Shown here one piece after another: positions 62,932 to 64,000 of a stretch of DNA of 64,000 nucleotides. The stretch covers positions 326,001 to 390,000 of the forward strand of contig NZ_AP022848.1 in the NCBI RefSeq assembly GCF_011764485.1, given 5' to 3'. Numbering within the stretch: the stretch's first letter is position 1; each line of letters starts with the position of its first letter. The notes below the pieces were generated by a model. The model saw only the letters and a program-made list of their open reading frames with translations, was not told where the DNA came from and did not search any database. This DNA is from Bosea sp. ANAM02. GTDB lineage: Bacteria > Pseudomonadota > Alphaproteobacteria > Rhizobiales > Beijerinckiaceae. The position numbers and the translations under genes are program-made.

Positions 62932-64000
62932 TCAGCGCAACTGTGCGAGCGTCCCGCCCGCCTTCTCGATCAAGCCGCGGATCTCGTCGCGCTGGCGCTT
63001 GAATTCGGCCAGCGTCGGGCCCTGGAGCTCCCGGCCACGGGGCACGCGGATCTTCATCGGGTTGACGAAATTCCCGTTGACCAGCACCTCGTAATGCAGG
63101 TGCGGGCCGGTCGACAGGCCGGTATTGCCGAGATAGCCGATCACCTGCCCCTGCCGCACCTTGGCGCCGGGAACGATGCCGGCGGCGAAATTCGACTGGT
63201 GCGAATAGGTGGTGACATAGCCGTTGGCATGCTGGATCTCGGTATGCTTGCCGTAGCCGGAGGACCAGCCGGCCTTGAGCACGGTGCCGTTGCCGGCGGC
63301 CAGGATCGGCGTACCGATCCGGTTGGCCCAGTCGACGCCCGTATGCATCTTCGAATAACGCATGATCGGGTGATAACGCATGCCGAAGCCCGAGCGCAGC
63401 TCGCCATCGGCGATCGGCTTGCGCAGCAGGAACTTCTTCAGGGATTTGCCCTCGTCGTCGAAATACTCGATCAGTCCGTCGTCGGGCGACTGGTAGCGGA
63501 AGACGCGGCGCGTCTCGCCGTTGACGGTCAGGCTTGCGGACAGGATTTCCGGGCGCTCGCCTTCGTCCTCCTCGGTGAAGACCACTTCCAGATTGTCGCC
63601 GCCATGGACGCGCTGCTGGAAATCAAGATCGTAGGAGAAGATGCGGACGAGTTCGTCGACCAGTGGGCGCGGCAGATCGTGCCGCGCACCGGTTTCGTAC
63701 AGGCTTTCATAGAGCCGGGCACCGCCAGAGCCGGCGTCCTCGTCGTCATCATCGGCATTGCGCCGCTGCGGCTTCTGCGGACCGGTCGCATCCTGCCGCG
63801 GCAGGTCGACGGCCACGAAGGCGCCCTTGTCGTTCATCGCGATCGTGCCGTCGGGCTGGCCGTTGCTGAGCAGCGAGACGCGCATGATCTGGCGGGGATC
63901 GCCCGGGCGGGGGCCGGGAGCGTAGAGCACCTGCAGAACCTGGCCGTCGGGCAGGGCCGCGGTGCGGACCTTGCCGCCGAAGGCCGCGATCATCGTGCGG
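62932..64000 (-). CDS. M23 family (LytM) metallopeptidase, 5' truncated
   Basis: The frame continues past the right edge, so the N-terminus is missing; an internal ATG at 63993 is not necessarily the start. The C-terminal catalytic domain has the zinc ligands in MHTGVDWANRIGTPI (HxxxD) and GPHLHYEV (HxH), with NGNFVNPM after it. Upstream lies a region with YSYDLDFQQRVHGGDNLEVVF-like FSYDLDFQQRVHGGDNLEVV, typical of opacity-associated/M23 peptidases of alphaproteobacteria. It should cleave peptidoglycan cross-bridges in the periplasm. Confidence 0.92.
   Translation of the reverse strand, partial: RTMIAAFGGKVRTAALPDGQVLQVLYAPGPRPGDPRQIMRVSLLSNGQPDGTIAMNDKGAFVAVDLPRQDATGPQKPQRRNADDDDEDAGSGGARLYESLYETGARHDLPRPLVDELVRIFSYDLDFQQRVHGGDNLEVVFTEEDEGERPEILSASLTVNGETRRVFRYQSPDDGLIEYFDDEGKSLKKFLLRKPIADGELRSGFGMRYHPIMRYSKMHTGVDWANRIGTPILAAGNGTVLKAGWSSGYGKHTEIQHANGYVTTYSHQSNFAAGIVPGAKVRQGQVIGYLGNTGLSTGPHLHYEVLVNGNFVNPMKIRVPRGRELQGPTLAEFKRQRDEIRGLIEKAGGTLAQLR

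Overview
The window is about 64 kb of GC-rich, tightly packed bacterial chromosome. The gene content points to an alphaproteobacterium of the order Hyphomicrobiales (Rhizobiales). The indicators are an acpXL-type very-long-chain fatty acid/lipid A cluster, a 1,610-residue NAD-glutamate dehydrogenase, a DUF1476 (F1-ATPase zeta) protein, a DUF2794 protein and the purC-purS-purQ arrangement. A genus such as Bosea or a neighbour would fit, but that is inference. No rRNA, tRNA, CRISPR array, prophage or transposase gene was seen. About 68 protein genes were called. The first (YggS family) and last (M23 peptidase) run off the window.

Layout. 1-5.8 kb: YggS, a VOC protein, an L,D-transpeptidase, an orphan OmpR-type regulator followed by a lone cyclic-nucleotide-binding domain, an EamA exporter, exonuclease III and LolA. 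5.9-13.2 kb: ftsK, amtB-glnK with a sigma-54-like promoter and an NtrC-like palindrome, tesB, a UbiH-type hydroxylase and Trm112. 13.4-21.4 kb: NAD-glutamate dehydrogenase, an AhpD-like protein, a probable structured RNA with its own terminator, DUF2794, an acetyltransferase and a Bax-inhibitor-1 protein. 21.6-30.8 kb: an ABC exporter pair divergent from an arylesterase (the ybbAP/tesA arrangement), an aldo-keto reductase, thpR, a pterin dehydratase, a pseudouridine synthase, ftsY and yciB. 31-42.2 kb: a RES-Xre toxin-antitoxin pair whose toxin has a one-base frameshift, several dehydrogenases, an IalB-like protein, rlmN, gamma-glutamyltransferase, lemA with two TPM genes, and a DUF1223 protein. 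42.2-49 kb: a minus-strand operon acpXL-fabZ-fabF2-fabF1-fabG-like-(ParE/RHH toxin-antitoxin)-adh-lpxXL. It encodes a dedicated fatty-acid elongation cycle and the transferase that should put the C28 chain on lipid A. 49-64 kb: aconitase, the cytochrome c maturation genes ccmA, B, C, D and G split by a divergent pair of small genes, purQ/purS/lipoprotein/purC, the DUF1476 protein, an HpcH-type aldolase, an AlkA-type glycosylase, gluQRS, an AEC transporter and an M23 peptidase.

A family of 80-170 bp intergenic repeats runs through the whole window. Each is built from two different stem-loops and bounded by GTCAT/ATGAC ends. One copy appears nested inside another. The observations most worth a second look are the FabF-like protein without catalytic residues (E172 at the cysteine position), the toxin-antitoxin module inside the lipid A operon, the single-T frameshift in the RES toxin, the structured RNA at 19.2-19.3 kb, and the nested repeat.
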